Positions 33,725 through 42,291 of a DNA stretch of 64,000 nucleotides are shown in pieces (the first letter of the stretch is position 1; each line of letters starts with the position of its first letter). Origin of the DNA: Nocardiopsis alborubida (GTDB lineage: Bacteria; Actinomycetota; Actinomycetes; Streptosporangiales; Streptosporangiaceae); NCBI RefSeq assembly GCF_012396365.1, contig NZ_JAAXPG010000002.1, positions 62,001 to 126,000 on the forward strand, in the 5' to 3' direction. The position numbers were made by a program, and so were the translations under genes. Under the pieces are notes generated by a model, which was not told the DNA's origin, searched no databases, and saw only the letters and a list, made by a program, of their open reading frames with translations.

Positions 33725-36700
33725 CTAAGCGGAGTTCTTCCAGTTCCGCGAGAACGTCGCGTCGAGCATCCCCAGGTAGACCTCGAGGTCGAGCGAGGCG
33801 ATGAGGTCGTCAAGCACCTGGGCGTCGAGAGCGTGAAGGTCGTCGTTGCGCACGACCATCGACCACGAGGGATTGATGCCGCTGATGCGCTGGGCGACGA
33901 CGTCGCGATCCTCGGGGATGAACGTGAGCCCGTCGGCGGAGCCGAGCTCCAGGCGGTCACCGGCCCAGCCGTGGGCGCGCAGGATGGCCAAGGCCTCCTT
34001 CTCGCGCCTGACCGGGGCCTCCCCCAGCTCGCGACGCCGCTCCTTCGAGTCGGCGTTCACGACCCTCGCCCTGGCCGAGAGCAGGCTCTTGGCGCCGGGC
34101 GTGCCGTGCTCGACGACGAAGACCCGGTTGACCGTCTGCAGGGCCTGTGGGTTGGCCAGGACCAGATTCTCGTCGAGGGCCTCTTCGTCGTCCCGGCCGA
34201 GCGGGTCGACGGCGAAGGGATAGGTGATCGAGCCCCGTGAGGCGGTGATGATGTTTTGGAAGAGCATCAGAGTCTTTACGGGGTCGTCGGGATCGATCGC
34301 CGCCTGGAGGATCGTGCGCCCCAGTTCGGGGTCGAAGGGCTCCGACAGTGCCCACTCCCCCCTGGCCGCGACCGTCTGCAGGTAACGGGCCAGAGCGAAG
34401 TCGGTCACCGCGGGGTGAGCGAGCTTCTTCGCGGGTGTGGGACCGGCGTGGCAAGCCAGCGTCCCTCCGCCGGCCGCGTCGATCTCCCAGTCAGCGACCG
34501 GATTGACCGGCGCGTGATCGACGTGGTCGTCGGCGGCTTTGTCTTCTTCGGGCGGGACGAGTTCGAGCCTGTTGTTCGAGTCTTTGCTGATGAGGAACAT
34601 CGGCTCCGGCTCGATCTCGATGCCGATCGCGGCCTGCTGCTCGGCTAGCACCCTGTTGTTGGTCTCGGCGCTGAAGGCCCCCGGCGCGCCGGGGGTGTCG
34701 ACGACGGAGTAGAGGCCGTCGGTGTTGGTCGAGATGATCCGCGCCCCGGCCAGCGTCTGGGCCTGGCCGATCCGCCAAGAGAAGAGCTGGCCGATGATGC
34801 GCATCGAGATGATGGTGTTGTTCATCCGGATCGGTGAGTTGCCGAAGGTCGTGTCCCCGGCACCGGAGGCCGAGTTAAGGATGAGCTTCGTCCCGTTACG
34901 CAAGGTGTGCAGCCGCGCCTTCTCTTCCGGGGCGATGCCCGGGACCTTCATCTGCTTCCCGTAGCGCTCCTTGTCGAAGAAAATCTTCGCGTAGCGGTCC
35001 TCGCCCAGATCCGGGTTCCAGAACGCCCGCATGTTGCGCAGGAGGTTCGGGTAGTAGGAGCTGAAATCCTCGTGGATGACGTGGCCGGCCGAGGTCCGGG
35101 CGTACTTGGCGTCGAGTCGGGTCGACCGGTCGCCCGGCTTCTTCTTGTTCTCGACGAACAGCTCCGGCTGCCTGGCCGCCGGAACCTGACGGTATGTCGC
35201 ACCCGAGATCGTGTGTTTGGCCAGGACCGCCTTGCCGAGGAGCGCCTCGCCGGTGGGCAGGACCACGTTGAGCTCCTCGGCCTTGGGCCGCTGGGTGGCC
35301 AGCAGCTCCTCGGGATCGGTGACCTGCTCCTGGGCCAGGGCCAGCTGCTCGTTCTGGACGTCGTCGCCCTTCTTCGGCTTGCGCCACTTTTTGCCGCTGA
35401 TGACCAGCGACTTGGTCACCTGCGAGCCGTCGGGCAGCGTCAGCAGTTCATGCTGGCGCTTGGCCGCGGCGCGGAAGTCGAGCGGGTCGGGGAACGCCGA
35501 CTGCGCGCGCAGGAGCATGTTCTCCGCCTCGGCATAGGCGAGCTGGTCGGCGGCATAGGCCTTCATGTCTGCCTCGGCCCCGTGAATGCCGCCGGTGGAG
35601 AAGGTGGCGAAGCAAGAGGTCGGCCTGCCTGCGGCGTCGAAGTAGGGCAGGTTGTTCGGCAGCCTCGGGAGCTCCTTGAGCACCTTGGCCTCGCGGTCGC
35701 CGTGGACCCTGCGGTACTCGTCGGAGTCGTTGAAGTTCTCGCCCTCGATCGACCGGTAGTAGGCGACGACGTCCATGAACTGCCGGTGGGCCTCGGCCTG
35801 GTCGGGATTCGTCGCCCGGTCGGGGACGACCTCGTCCTCGAAGAAGCACTGGCACTGATCAAGCACGTTGACCTGCTCGATGCCCTGCTCCTCGGCCACC
35901 GACGTCGCCGGGTACTTGAAGGACACCGTGGGGATGTCCTCGAGCTTGCCGTAGGGCGAGAGGATGAGGCCGACGAACTTCGCCGAGGTCGAGTCGATGG
36001 TCAGTCGGTTGCGGCGGACCCGGGACGGGTCGATCGCCGGCTTGCCAGTGCGGTAGTCCTTCTCGTAGACGGTCTCCGGGTACTCGGCGAGCAGGCCGGC
36101 CTTGAGGTCGAATGCCGAGGAGTAGGTCGGCTCCTCGAACAGCTGAGCCAGGCCCAGGCAGTCGGAGACGTTGTAGGCCAGCAGCTCGTAGAGGTCGTCG
36201 AGCTCGGTCAGCGTCGTGTCGTGGGACAACCGGTCGGACTCCTTGATCTGGCGGCCGAGGAGTCCGAGCAACCCTTTGAGCGGGACCTTCCACTGCAGCT
36301 CGTTGAGGCGGGCGATGTCGATGTGGCGACCGGAGTGGAGCATTGCCTGGCGGATCGATGCGGCGGTCGAGTCCCAGCCCAGGTACCTGGGCATGTACTC
36401 GATGTTGTCTGCGCTGAAGAGCCGGTCGTTGTGCGTGCGCATCTCGGCGGCCGTGGTCGGTCGGAAGACGTCGCCCTCGGTGGCCTGGAACACCTCGTTC
36501 AGGTAGAGGGCGAGCATCGTCGTGTCGTAGTTCGTCGAGTTGTACCCGGCGAGGAACGGGTGGGCCGCGGGGTCGTACCCGGCGTCGGTGTCGCAGACCG
36601 GACGCAGACCCGCCGGGTAGGACGACGACTCGGCCGGGTCGTTGACCCGGTCGGCGTCGGAGAGACCGACGATCTCGGCGAGCCGGACGTTGCTGGCCTC

Positions 36701-36976
36701 GTTCCGTAGGTCGAAGAAGGTCACCGCGGTGGCGGGGAATGCCGGTAGTCCCGGGTTGGCTGCGAAGAGCCGGCGGCCGAGGGCCTGGTGGTCGATGGCG
36801 TCAGCGAGGTTGGTGCCCTCACCCGCGTCGTCGACGAGGTAGAAGACCTCGACAGTGCCCGCGCCATCGGAAAACGGCGTGTAGGCGACGAGGCTGAAGA
36901 CATTGGCCAGCGACTCGATGTCGTAGAAGGTGAACAGTGACTGCTCAGCAGTGATGGGTGTCCTCTCGGTGCTCAT
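33725..36976 (-). CDS. Family B DNA polymerase with 3'-5' exonuclease
   Basis: 1083 residues. The open frame starts 264 bases earlier, but ATG 36976 has AGGAGAAAGG upstream and the extension is low-complexity Arg/Pro. Exonuclease motifs: I TFYDIESLAN (17-26), II AGYNSTNYDTTM and III AYNVSDCLGL. Polymerase motifs: A DFSSYYPNLL (near 638), B KLILNSASGAGDTTFG (near 702) and C ISTNTDGLYSV (near 750). A C-terminal about 300-residue region is less conserved. Thirty-five bases follow the primase-helicase gene, so the two form one replication operon. Size and motif spelling match plasmid/phage polymerases rather than bacterial Pol II. Confidence 0.9.
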   Translation of the reverse strand: MSTERTPITAEQSLFTFYDIESLANVFSLVAYTPFSDGAGTVEVFYLVDDAGEGTNLADAIDHQALGRRLFAANPGLPAFPATAVTFFDLRNEASNVRLAEIVGLSDADRVNDPAESSSYPAGLRPVCDTDAGYDPAAHPFLAGYNSTNYDTTMLALYLNEVFQATEGDVFRPTTAAEMRTHNDRLFSADNIEYMPRYLGWDSTAASIRQAMLHSGRHIDIARLNELQWKVPLKGLLGLLGRQIKESDRLSHDTTLTELDDLYELLAYNVSDCLGLAQLFEEPTYSSAFDLKAGLLAEYPETVYEKDYRTGKPAIDPSRVRRNRLTIDSTSAKFVGLILSPYGKLEDIPTVSFKYPATSVAEEQGIEQVNVLDQCQCFFEDEVVPDRATNPDQAEAHRQFMDVVAYYRSIEGENFNDSDEYRRVHGDREAKVLKELPRLPNNLPYFDAAGRPTSCFATFSTGGIHGAEADMKAYAADQLAYAEAENMLLRAQSAFPDPLDFRAAAKRQHELLTLPDGSQVTKSLVISGKKWRKPKKGDDVQNEQLALAQEQVTDPEELLATQRPKAEELNVVLPTGEALLGKAVLAKHTISGATYRQVPAARQPELFVENKKKPGDRSTRLDAKYARTSAGHVIHEDFSSYYPNLLRNMRAFWNPDLGEDRYAKIFFDKERYGKQMKVPGIAPEEKARLHTLRNGTKLILNSASGAGDTTFGNSPIRMNNTIISMRIIGQLFSWRIGQAQTLAGARIISTNTDGLYSVVDTPGAPGAFSAETNNRVLAEQQAAIGIEIEPEPMFLISKDSNNRLELVPPEEDKAADDHVDHAPVNPVADWEIDAAGGGTLACHAGPTPAKKLAHPAVTDFALARYLQTVAARGEWALSEPFDPELGRTILQAAIDPDDPVKTLMLFQNIITASRGSITYPFAVDPLGRDDEEALDENLVLANPQALQTVNRVFVVEHGTPGAKSLLSARARVVNADSKERRRELGEAPVRREKEALAILRAHGWAGDRLELGSADGLTFIPEDRDVVAQRISGINPSWSMVVRNDDLHALDAQVLDDLIASLDLEVYLGMLDATFSRNWKNSA

Positions 36977-37011
36977 GAGGGGTGTGCCTTTCTCCTGGAG
37001 GGGGTTTCGGC

Positions 37012-38880
37012 TCAGCCCTGGGCGTCCCGGTCGTCGTCGCCGCCGACGGTCTGGCGGAGGAGCCCGCGGTAGTTGGGCTTGAGCAGAGGGCGGGAGGCCT
37101 TGGTCGGGTCCGTGCCGATGTAGCCGGGCTGCTTCCATGCTTTGAGGTCGTACTCGGCGATGAGGGTCTCCGGCTCGCTCATCAGCCCGGTGTCGGGCTT
37201 GCCCGGCCGGATCTTCCGGTTTTTGTCCGGGCAGTGCCATTCCTGGTCGGACTTGACGATCGCGACCAAGTCGGTGACGAACTGCTGCCTGGACACCGGC
37301 GAGCCCGACGGCGAAACCGAGACGAACCAGACCTTGTAGAGGTCGTAGAGGAACGTGAACGGCAGCAGGTCCCAGGCGAAGCGCTCCCTGAATTCCTCCC
37401 AGTACGCCCTCACCGGGTCGTTGGCCTCCTTGTACTCGGCCAGCACCATCCTCGTCACTGGCGGCTCGGCCAGCTCGTAGTAGCTGCCCGGGGCGTCGTC
37501 CGAGGTCTCGGTCTTGTGCTCGGAGGTGCCCGCCCTGTGCAGGACGTGCCAGAGCGCGTACTCGAGGACCTCGGTCCGCTGCAGGTAGTCATCCTTGATG
37601 TAGCGCTTCTCGGCCCCGGTGAAGGACTTCGAGAAGGGTACGAACAGCTGCCTGCGGTAGAACGACTCGGATTTGTCCTTGACCCGCGGGAACTCGTTGA
37701 GGCACTGGACCATGAAGCCGAAGAACTGGTAGGCGATCGGCATCCGGTACTTCCGGTCGATCTGGATGACGTCGCCGGTCACGACGGCCTTGAGGTTGGC
37801 GGCCTTGTCGATGAAGGTGCCCACGTCGTTCTCGTCGACGATGATCGCGTTGGCCCTCACCAGCGGCTCGAGGGCGAAGTTCTTGCCGAAGTCGGCCAGC
37901 GGGATCGAGGTGTGCGAGCGCGGCCCACACAGGTTGCGCATGAGCGAGCACAGTGTGCCCTTACCGTTGTTGCCGGACTCGGAGTAGAACCAGGCGGTCT
38001 TGTTCCAGCGCACGTGCGGGCGGATGATCGCGCCGATGATCTCCCACAACAGGTCGGCCACGCCCTCGTCGTCGGTGAGCTCATCGATCCAGGACACGAT
38101 GTCCCAGGTCGAGCCGTCGACGGGGTGGACGAAGACCGGGTTGGGCGCATCGGCGACGTAGTCGACGTGGCACTTGGCCAGGAAGACCAGGGCCGGGTCG
38201 AAGGCAACCAGGGTCTTGGGCTCGAAGGAGAACTCCGTGCCGCCGATGGTCTCGGTCGCGGGCTGACTGCCGTAGTGGAAGACACCGTTGCCGACGGCGA
38301 TGAGGTCGCGGTGCAGGCACTGGGTGGTCCGCGGCGCGTCCTCCTTGAGCACGGCCATGACCTCTTTGAAGTCGTTGAGGGTCAGGCCGGCGTGGTAGCG
38401 GCGGGCCTTCATGCGGATGTCGTCCTCGCTGACCGTGTAGGTCCCGCGGCCCGGGCCCGAGGCCTGGTACATCGCCAGCAGGTCGTACTCGCGGTCAGTG
38501 TCCTTGTCGGAGGGAGCGATGCGCTTGACGTGGTGCAGGTGCAGGAGGCTCTGGGCGATCTGCCAGGGGGTCAGGTGCTTGGCCATGGGCAGCTTCATGG
38601 CCCGGAGGTTGGTCTTGGTGTTCTCGACCACGACGACACCGTTGACGATGGCCAGCAATTGCTGCTCCAAGGCTGTCGGCCGCGGTGGTCGGGCGGAATC
38701 GAGATCGGCGAGGTAGGCCTCGGTGACGAAGGTGATGACCTGGTTCAGCGGCGAGATGGCCTGCGTCTTGGCGAAGTGGGCCTTGATCGTGTCGAGGGTG
38801 GACTCGACGTCGTGGACGGCGTTGTCGGCTGACCTATCGGGGTCGGCTGACGCAGATGTGCTCTGGTCAGGAGTCGTCAT
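37012..38880 (-). CDS. D5-like primase/helicase (SF3 type)
   Basis: 622 residues from ATG 38880. The centre has Walker A SGNNGKGTLC (near 305), preceded by WDIVSWIDELTDDEGVAD and followed by FALEPLVRANAIIVDEND (Walker B-like), VVTGDVIQIDRKY and FGFMVQCLNEFPR, as in phage/plasmid D5_N/DUF5906 helicases. The N-terminal 200 residues lack a Prim-Pol or TOPRIM motif I can see, so primer synthesis may come from the protein at 17105. Directly upstream of the polymerase B gene and downstream of the iteron-like region. Confidence 0.85.
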   Translation of the reverse strand: MTTPDQSTSASADPDRSADNAVHDVESTLDTIKAHFAKTQAISPLNQVITFVTEAYLADLDSARPPRPTALEQQLLAIVNGVVVVENTKTNLRAMKLPMAKHLTPWQIAQSLLHLHHVKRIAPSDKDTDREYDLLAMYQASGPGRGTYTVSEDDIRMKARRYHAGLTLNDFKEVMAVLKEDAPRTTQCLHRDLIAVGNGVFHYGSQPATETIGGTEFSFEPKTLVAFDPALVFLAKCHVDYVADAPNPVFVHPVDGSTWDIVSWIDELTDDEGVADLLWEIIGAIIRPHVRWNKTAWFYSESGNNGKGTLCSLMRNLCGPRSHTSIPLADFGKNFALEPLVRANAIIVDENDVGTFIDKAANLKAVVTGDVIQIDRKYRMPIAYQFFGFMVQCLNEFPRVKDKSESFYRRQLFVPFSKSFTGAEKRYIKDDYLQRTEVLEYALWHVLHRAGTSEHKTETSDDAPGSYYELAEPPVTRMVLAEYKEANDPVRAYWEEFRERFAWDLLPFTFLYDLYKVWFVSVSPSGSPVSRQQFVTDLVAIVKSDQEWHCPDKNRKIRPGKPDTGLMSEPETLIAEYDLKAWKQPGYIGTDPTKASRPLLKPNYRGLLRQTVGGDDDRDAQG

Positions 38881-39278
38881 GAGGTTGTCTCCCTGGCGAG
38901 CGAGACCTGCCGGCGATGGCGTGGGAAGCCGATTGGTCTCGTTATAAAATGGAACGCGATGCCGACCCTATGACATGCAAATGGTCTTTCGCAATGCATT
39001 GAATCGTGACTTGATGATCAGTGGATGCTCGATCTGCGGCGCGGCGAGCGTCAGTCAGGATCGATCCAGCCCAGCGAGAAGCCGATTTGATCGAGGCCGG
39101 ACGCGGGCGCCCTGGCGCGAGCAGGTGGCTTCTCGTGCATCACCAGCCCGGAGGCGGCGTGAGCCGCCTACAACAGGCCAGAAGGGCGCGACAGAGAGTT
39201 CTTCGCTCGCGAGGGATCGACACACAGGGACACCAAGAGGTGGTACCCCCTGAGGGTTCAGAGAGCGCACAACAGAGC
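38881..39278. other. Non-coding leader of the replication operon
   Basis: About 400 bp with no supportable gene. It becomes A/T-rich at 38940-39020 (TTATAAAATGG at about 38942; CAATGCATTGAATCG at 38995-39009), which could be a promoter or an unwinding element, and leads into the repeat cluster. Confidence 0.4.
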
Positions 39279-39680
39279 GTGGTACACCTGTTTGCCCAGG
39301 TCAAAAGGAAAACAGGAGGGGCTTCGTACCACGTGTACCACTTCTCAGTCTTGAAGTGGTACATCCGTTTGCCCAGACCAGGGGAACTTTATATACCCCC
39401 TGTACCACTCGTACCACATGAATGACATGAAGCAATGCGCGCAATGCAGACCCCCGCCTCCCCACCGACGTCCCGGCGCCAACGAAGGCGCCTCCTCTTC
39501 CCTATAAAAGAGCGAAGAAAATCTGGTACGCGTGGTACAACGTGCTGGATAACAGCCTCGACCTGGGCGAACATCTGTACCACGGCGTGAATTCAATGTG
39601 GTACACGCCATCTGGCGACCCTCTTCAGAAGAAGCGTTTACCCAGCTCAGAGCGCAAAGGATGGATGTACCAGAGAAAGT
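39279..39680. repeat. Iteron-like direct and inverted repeats, core GTGGTACA
   Basis: A 21-base unit, GTGGTACAnnTGTTTGCCCAG-like, appears at 39279-39299 and 39356-39376 and inverted at 39563-39583. Shorter copies of GTGGTAC or GTACCAC lie at 39325-39344 (twice), 39401-39417 (twice), 39524-39542 (twice), 39598-39604 and 39667-39672. GTACCACTTC (39335-39344) is inverted as GAAGTGGTAC (39353-39362). No gene is visible. Position upstream of the primase-helicase and polymerase operon suggests a replication origin or its control region. Confidence 0.7.
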
Positions 39681-39909
39681 GGCACACAATGATCCATGCG
39701 ACGAAGCTTCCTCGACGCCGACCTGGCTTAATTGATGAACCATGCGATCGACCCCCATTGCAACCATGAGCGATACGAATGATCCTTGCCTCTCGGGATC
39801 GTTCGATTCATTGCGCGGGGAATGGATGCCCTGATAGAGTCGGGCTCAGGTGAACGGCGGCTTGTTCAGCTCTCACCCTCGTGTGGTTGTCTCACAGGAA
39901 CGTGAAAAA

Positions 39910-39959
39910 GAAAGAGGCCGGAGGTCCTCCCCGTGGGAAGGGAGCCTCCGGCCTCTTTC
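39910..39959. terminator. Strong hairpin, 15-bp stem
   Basis: GAAAGAGGCCGGAGG (39910-39924) pairs perfectly with 39945-39959 across 20 bases. It isolates the repeat region from genes to the right, next to the insertion-sequence end. Confidence 0.75.
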
Positions 39960-39969
39960 TCGTGTCTAA

Positions 39970-40829
39970 GAGCTCATCTCAAAAGCCGTCAGCATGCTTG
40001 GCCAGGTGCTTGTAGCAGATGAGGATGCAGGCGATGCCGAGCATGGCCAGGAAGGTGGAGGCCTTGCGCTCCCAGCGCACGTTCAATCTGCGGTAGGAGC
40101 CCAGCCAGGCGATAGAGCGTTCGACCTTGTACCGGTGGCGTCCCAGACGTTGGGAGGACTCGATGCCGGGACGGGCCAGGCGCACGCCGATGCCGCGCTC
40201 GCGCAGCCAGCGGCGCTGGTCCCGGGAGTGGTAGGCCTTGTCGCCGTGAAGTTTGGCTGGACGCCGCCGCCGGGGACCTCGCCGCGATCGCACCGCCGGA
40301 ACGCCCCGGACCAGGGGCTTGAGCGCTTCGATGTCGTTGACGTTGGCCGCGGAGACCGCGCAAGTCAGCGGGAGGCCCTGGTTGTCGCACAGCAGGTGGA
40401 GCTTGGAGCCGGGTTTGCCGCGATCAGTGGGGTTTGGCCCCGTGCTCTCCCCCTCTCTTGGCGCGGATCGACTGGGAGTCGACAGTGGCGCGGGACCAGT
40501 CCAGCAGGGCGCGTCTGCCCAGCTCATCCAGGATCGTGCGGTGGATCGTGGGCCACAGGCCCATCTCGGTCCAGGTCTGAAACCAGCGGTGGGCGGTGGC
40601 ACGGGTAACGCCGAACAGGCCATCGGCCTTCTCCCAGGAACAGCCGGATGCCTGGACGAACAGCACCGTGGTCAACACGGCTCTTTGGTCCGCCCGGGGT
40701 CGGCCGGTCCGCGGCGCGGGAGGCAGTAGCGGCTGGACGATCTCCCAGAGCCCATCGGGCAACACATCGCTCACAGCACGTGATCATGCCAGGCTCAGGA
40801 GCATCTCGTAGGGCTTTTGAGATGAGCTC
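39970..40829 (-). mobile_element. IS5-family insertion sequence, 860 bp
   Basis: Perfect 17-base inverted ends GAGCTCATCTCAAAAGC (39970-39986) and its complement (40813-40829), with TAA repeated on both sides (39967-39969, 40830-40832). Three-base duplications rich in T/A fit the ISL2/IS427 groups of IS5. It carries one transposase in two overlapping frames. It landed between the terminator and the gene at 40853 and disrupts no obvious gene. Confidence 0.9.
39979..40774 (-). CDS. IS5-family transposase, two frames joined by frameshift
   Basis: Frame A (40774-40424, 116 residues) begins MSDVLPDGLWEIVQPLLPP and holds the N-terminal DUF4096-like part and the first catalytic Asp region (WSRATVDSQSIRAKRGG). 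Frame B (from about 40460 to 39979) continues GPNPTDRGKPGSKLHLLCD, LHGDKAYHS and YKVERSIAWLGSYRRLNVRWE with the second Asp and the Glu of the DDE triad. A shift at AAGAGAGGGGG joins them, as usual for these IS5 groups; a mutation cannot be excluded. Confidence 0.85.
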
Positions 40830-40852
40830 TAAGAGACTGCGGACACTGGACC

Positions 40853-41293
40853 TCAGTACGGAGCGAAGTCCGCGGGGTTGAAGCCCGAAAGGGACGCGTC
40901 GTCCCGGGAATATCCCGCTTTGGGGGATATGGTCTGGAAGGATCGGTCGGTCTCGATGGCGTAGACCATCTTGTAGGTGACCACGTAGTCGCGGCTAACC
41001 GGGATGTGGCCCGTGGAGCGCTCGACGCTGATTTCACGGAAGCCGGTCTCGAACTCGAGGCGGCTGAGCGTCCGGGCCAAGCCGTTCTTGCCTCGGCGCA
41101 CGGCTTCTTCTGGGCTCTTGGCGTAGAAGGTCAGCACGGCGAGGTGTGTGCACCCGCGGTCAAGAGTGAGGGCATCGCTGTCTTCGGCGCCGATGCTGGT
41201 GTCCATGCTCACGGAGGCGCGGCCGATCGCGGAAGCACTGGGGCGCAACAGCTTGCCGTCCGCGTCGTACTCACAGGGTCCGATGACAGCCAT
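40853..41293 (-). CDS. Hypothetical protein
   Basis: 146 residues from ATG 41293 (GAGGAGAGG upstream). Begins MAVIGPCEYDADGKLLRPS; contains CTHLAVLTFYAKSPEEAVRR and a beta-rich end (DYVVTYKMVYAIETD). No family is recognised. Its downstream side was separated from the terminator by the IS insertion. Confidence 0.6.
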   Translation of the reverse strand: MAVIGPCEYDADGKLLRPSASAIGRASVSMDTSIGAEDSDALTLDRGCTHLAVLTFYAKSPEEAVRRGKNGLARTLSRLEFETGFREISVERSTGHIPVSRDYVVTYKMVYAIETDRSFQTISPKAGYSRDDASLSGFNPADFAPY

Positions 41294-41337
41294 GATGATC
41301 CTCTCCTCTCTTCACGAGTATGACTGATGAACAACCT

Positions 41338-41424
41338 TCAGTCACCCACCCGGTGGCCGGATGGCCCGGTCACCTCGGTCCGACCGAGTCCCTGAGCGAC
41401 CTCGCGCGCGAGCGCGGCAGCCAT
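41338..41424 (-). CDS. Possible micro-ORF, 28 residues
   Basis: ATG 41424 to TGA 41338 gives MAAALAREVAQGLGRTEV and nine more residues with good codon bias. No ribosome site is clear, and the plus strand is open here too, so this stretch between two leftward genes may also be non-coding. Confidence 0.25.
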   Translation of the reverse strand: MAAALAREVAQGLGRTEVTGPSGHRVGD

Positions 41425-41487
41425 GGGGACTCGGTCATCACCGAGAGCAGAAAGGAGATGGAGCCTCGTCCTGGATCCCGATCGCCC

Positions 41488-42273
41488 TCAGGTAGCGGGT
41501 CCGACCGTGGCGCCGACGCGGGCGAGGCCGGCGAGCACGAGCCCGTAGGCCACGCCCAGCGGAATCACGGCCAGCGGATGGGCGAGGAACCCCAACCAGG
41601 CCGGCGGCACGAGAGCCGCGGCGAGGTTGAAGCCGATGTGGACCAGGACGACGGGGACGAGACCGCGCGTGCGCTCGTAGACGATCGCCAAGAGCGCTGC
41701 CAGGGGCAGGACCGAGGCGATCTGGACGATGTTGGCGTGCATGATCGCAAAGGCCGCGGCCTGGATGGCCACGGCGACGACGACCGCCACTCGCCTGCGC
41801 AGCAACGGGTAGAGCGCTCCCCGCAAGAGGGCCTCTTCGCTGAGCGGGGAGACGAGCAGGGCGAGGATGATCGCCATCACGCCGGCGGAGTGCCGGGAGG
41901 CGGCCTGGGCCTCGAAGCCCGGCGAGCCGAAGACAAGGTAGAGCCACAGCCCCATCGTCTGGCCGGCTAGGAAGGCCAGCAGCCCGGCACCGGCCACCCG
42001 CGACCAGAACCGAACGGCTCCGCTCCTGGCCCCCGGCAGGACGGGAGTGGGCTCATACGCGAACCAGGCCGGACGCCTCCAGCGCAAGAGGCCGACGACG
42101 AGCGTGACCACCACGCCGAGGACCACCGTCGCGGTGATTGGGTCGGCCACGAGTCCAGCGGCGGCGAGCCCGAGGGCGATGTAGGCGCCGATGACGAGGA
42201 CGGGTACGGCCAGGCACCAGAGGAGCGCCCCGGCCTGGGGCCGGGAGCCTGCGGGATTCGCTGATGCGGCCAT
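41488..42273 (-). CDS. CPBP-family intramembrane protease
   Basis: 261 residues with about seven membrane segments. The CPBP (CAAX protease/Abi) motifs are present: SEEALLRGALYPLLRRR (EExxxR), FAIMHANIVQ (FxxxH) and VHIGFNLAAAL (HxxxN). Family members cleave membrane-bound peptides or provide bacteriocin immunity; here the substrate is unknown. RBS GAGGAG lies upstream of ATG 42273. It follows the RecJ-like gene with only 18 bp between. Confidence 0.8.
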   Translation of the reverse strand: MAASANPAGSRPQAGALLWCLAVPVLVIGAYIALGLAAAGLVADPITATVVLGVVVTLVVGLLRWRRPAWFAYEPTPVLPGARSGAVRFWSRVAGAGLLAFLAGQTMGLWLYLVFGSPGFEAQAASRHSAGVMAIILALLVSPLSEEALLRGALYPLLRRRVAVVVAVAIQAAAFAIMHANIVQIASVLPLAALLAIVYERTRGLVPVVLVHIGFNLAAALVPPAWLGFLAHPLAVIPLGVAYGLVLAGLARVGATVGPAT

Positions 42274-42291
42274 AGCCGGGGGCTCCTCGCG

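Noticed and set aside
39345-39767. A 140-residue minus-strand frame in the iteron region
   Set aside because: It is Cys/Trp/Arg-rich, lacks bias and a ribosome site, and overlaps the repeats throughout.
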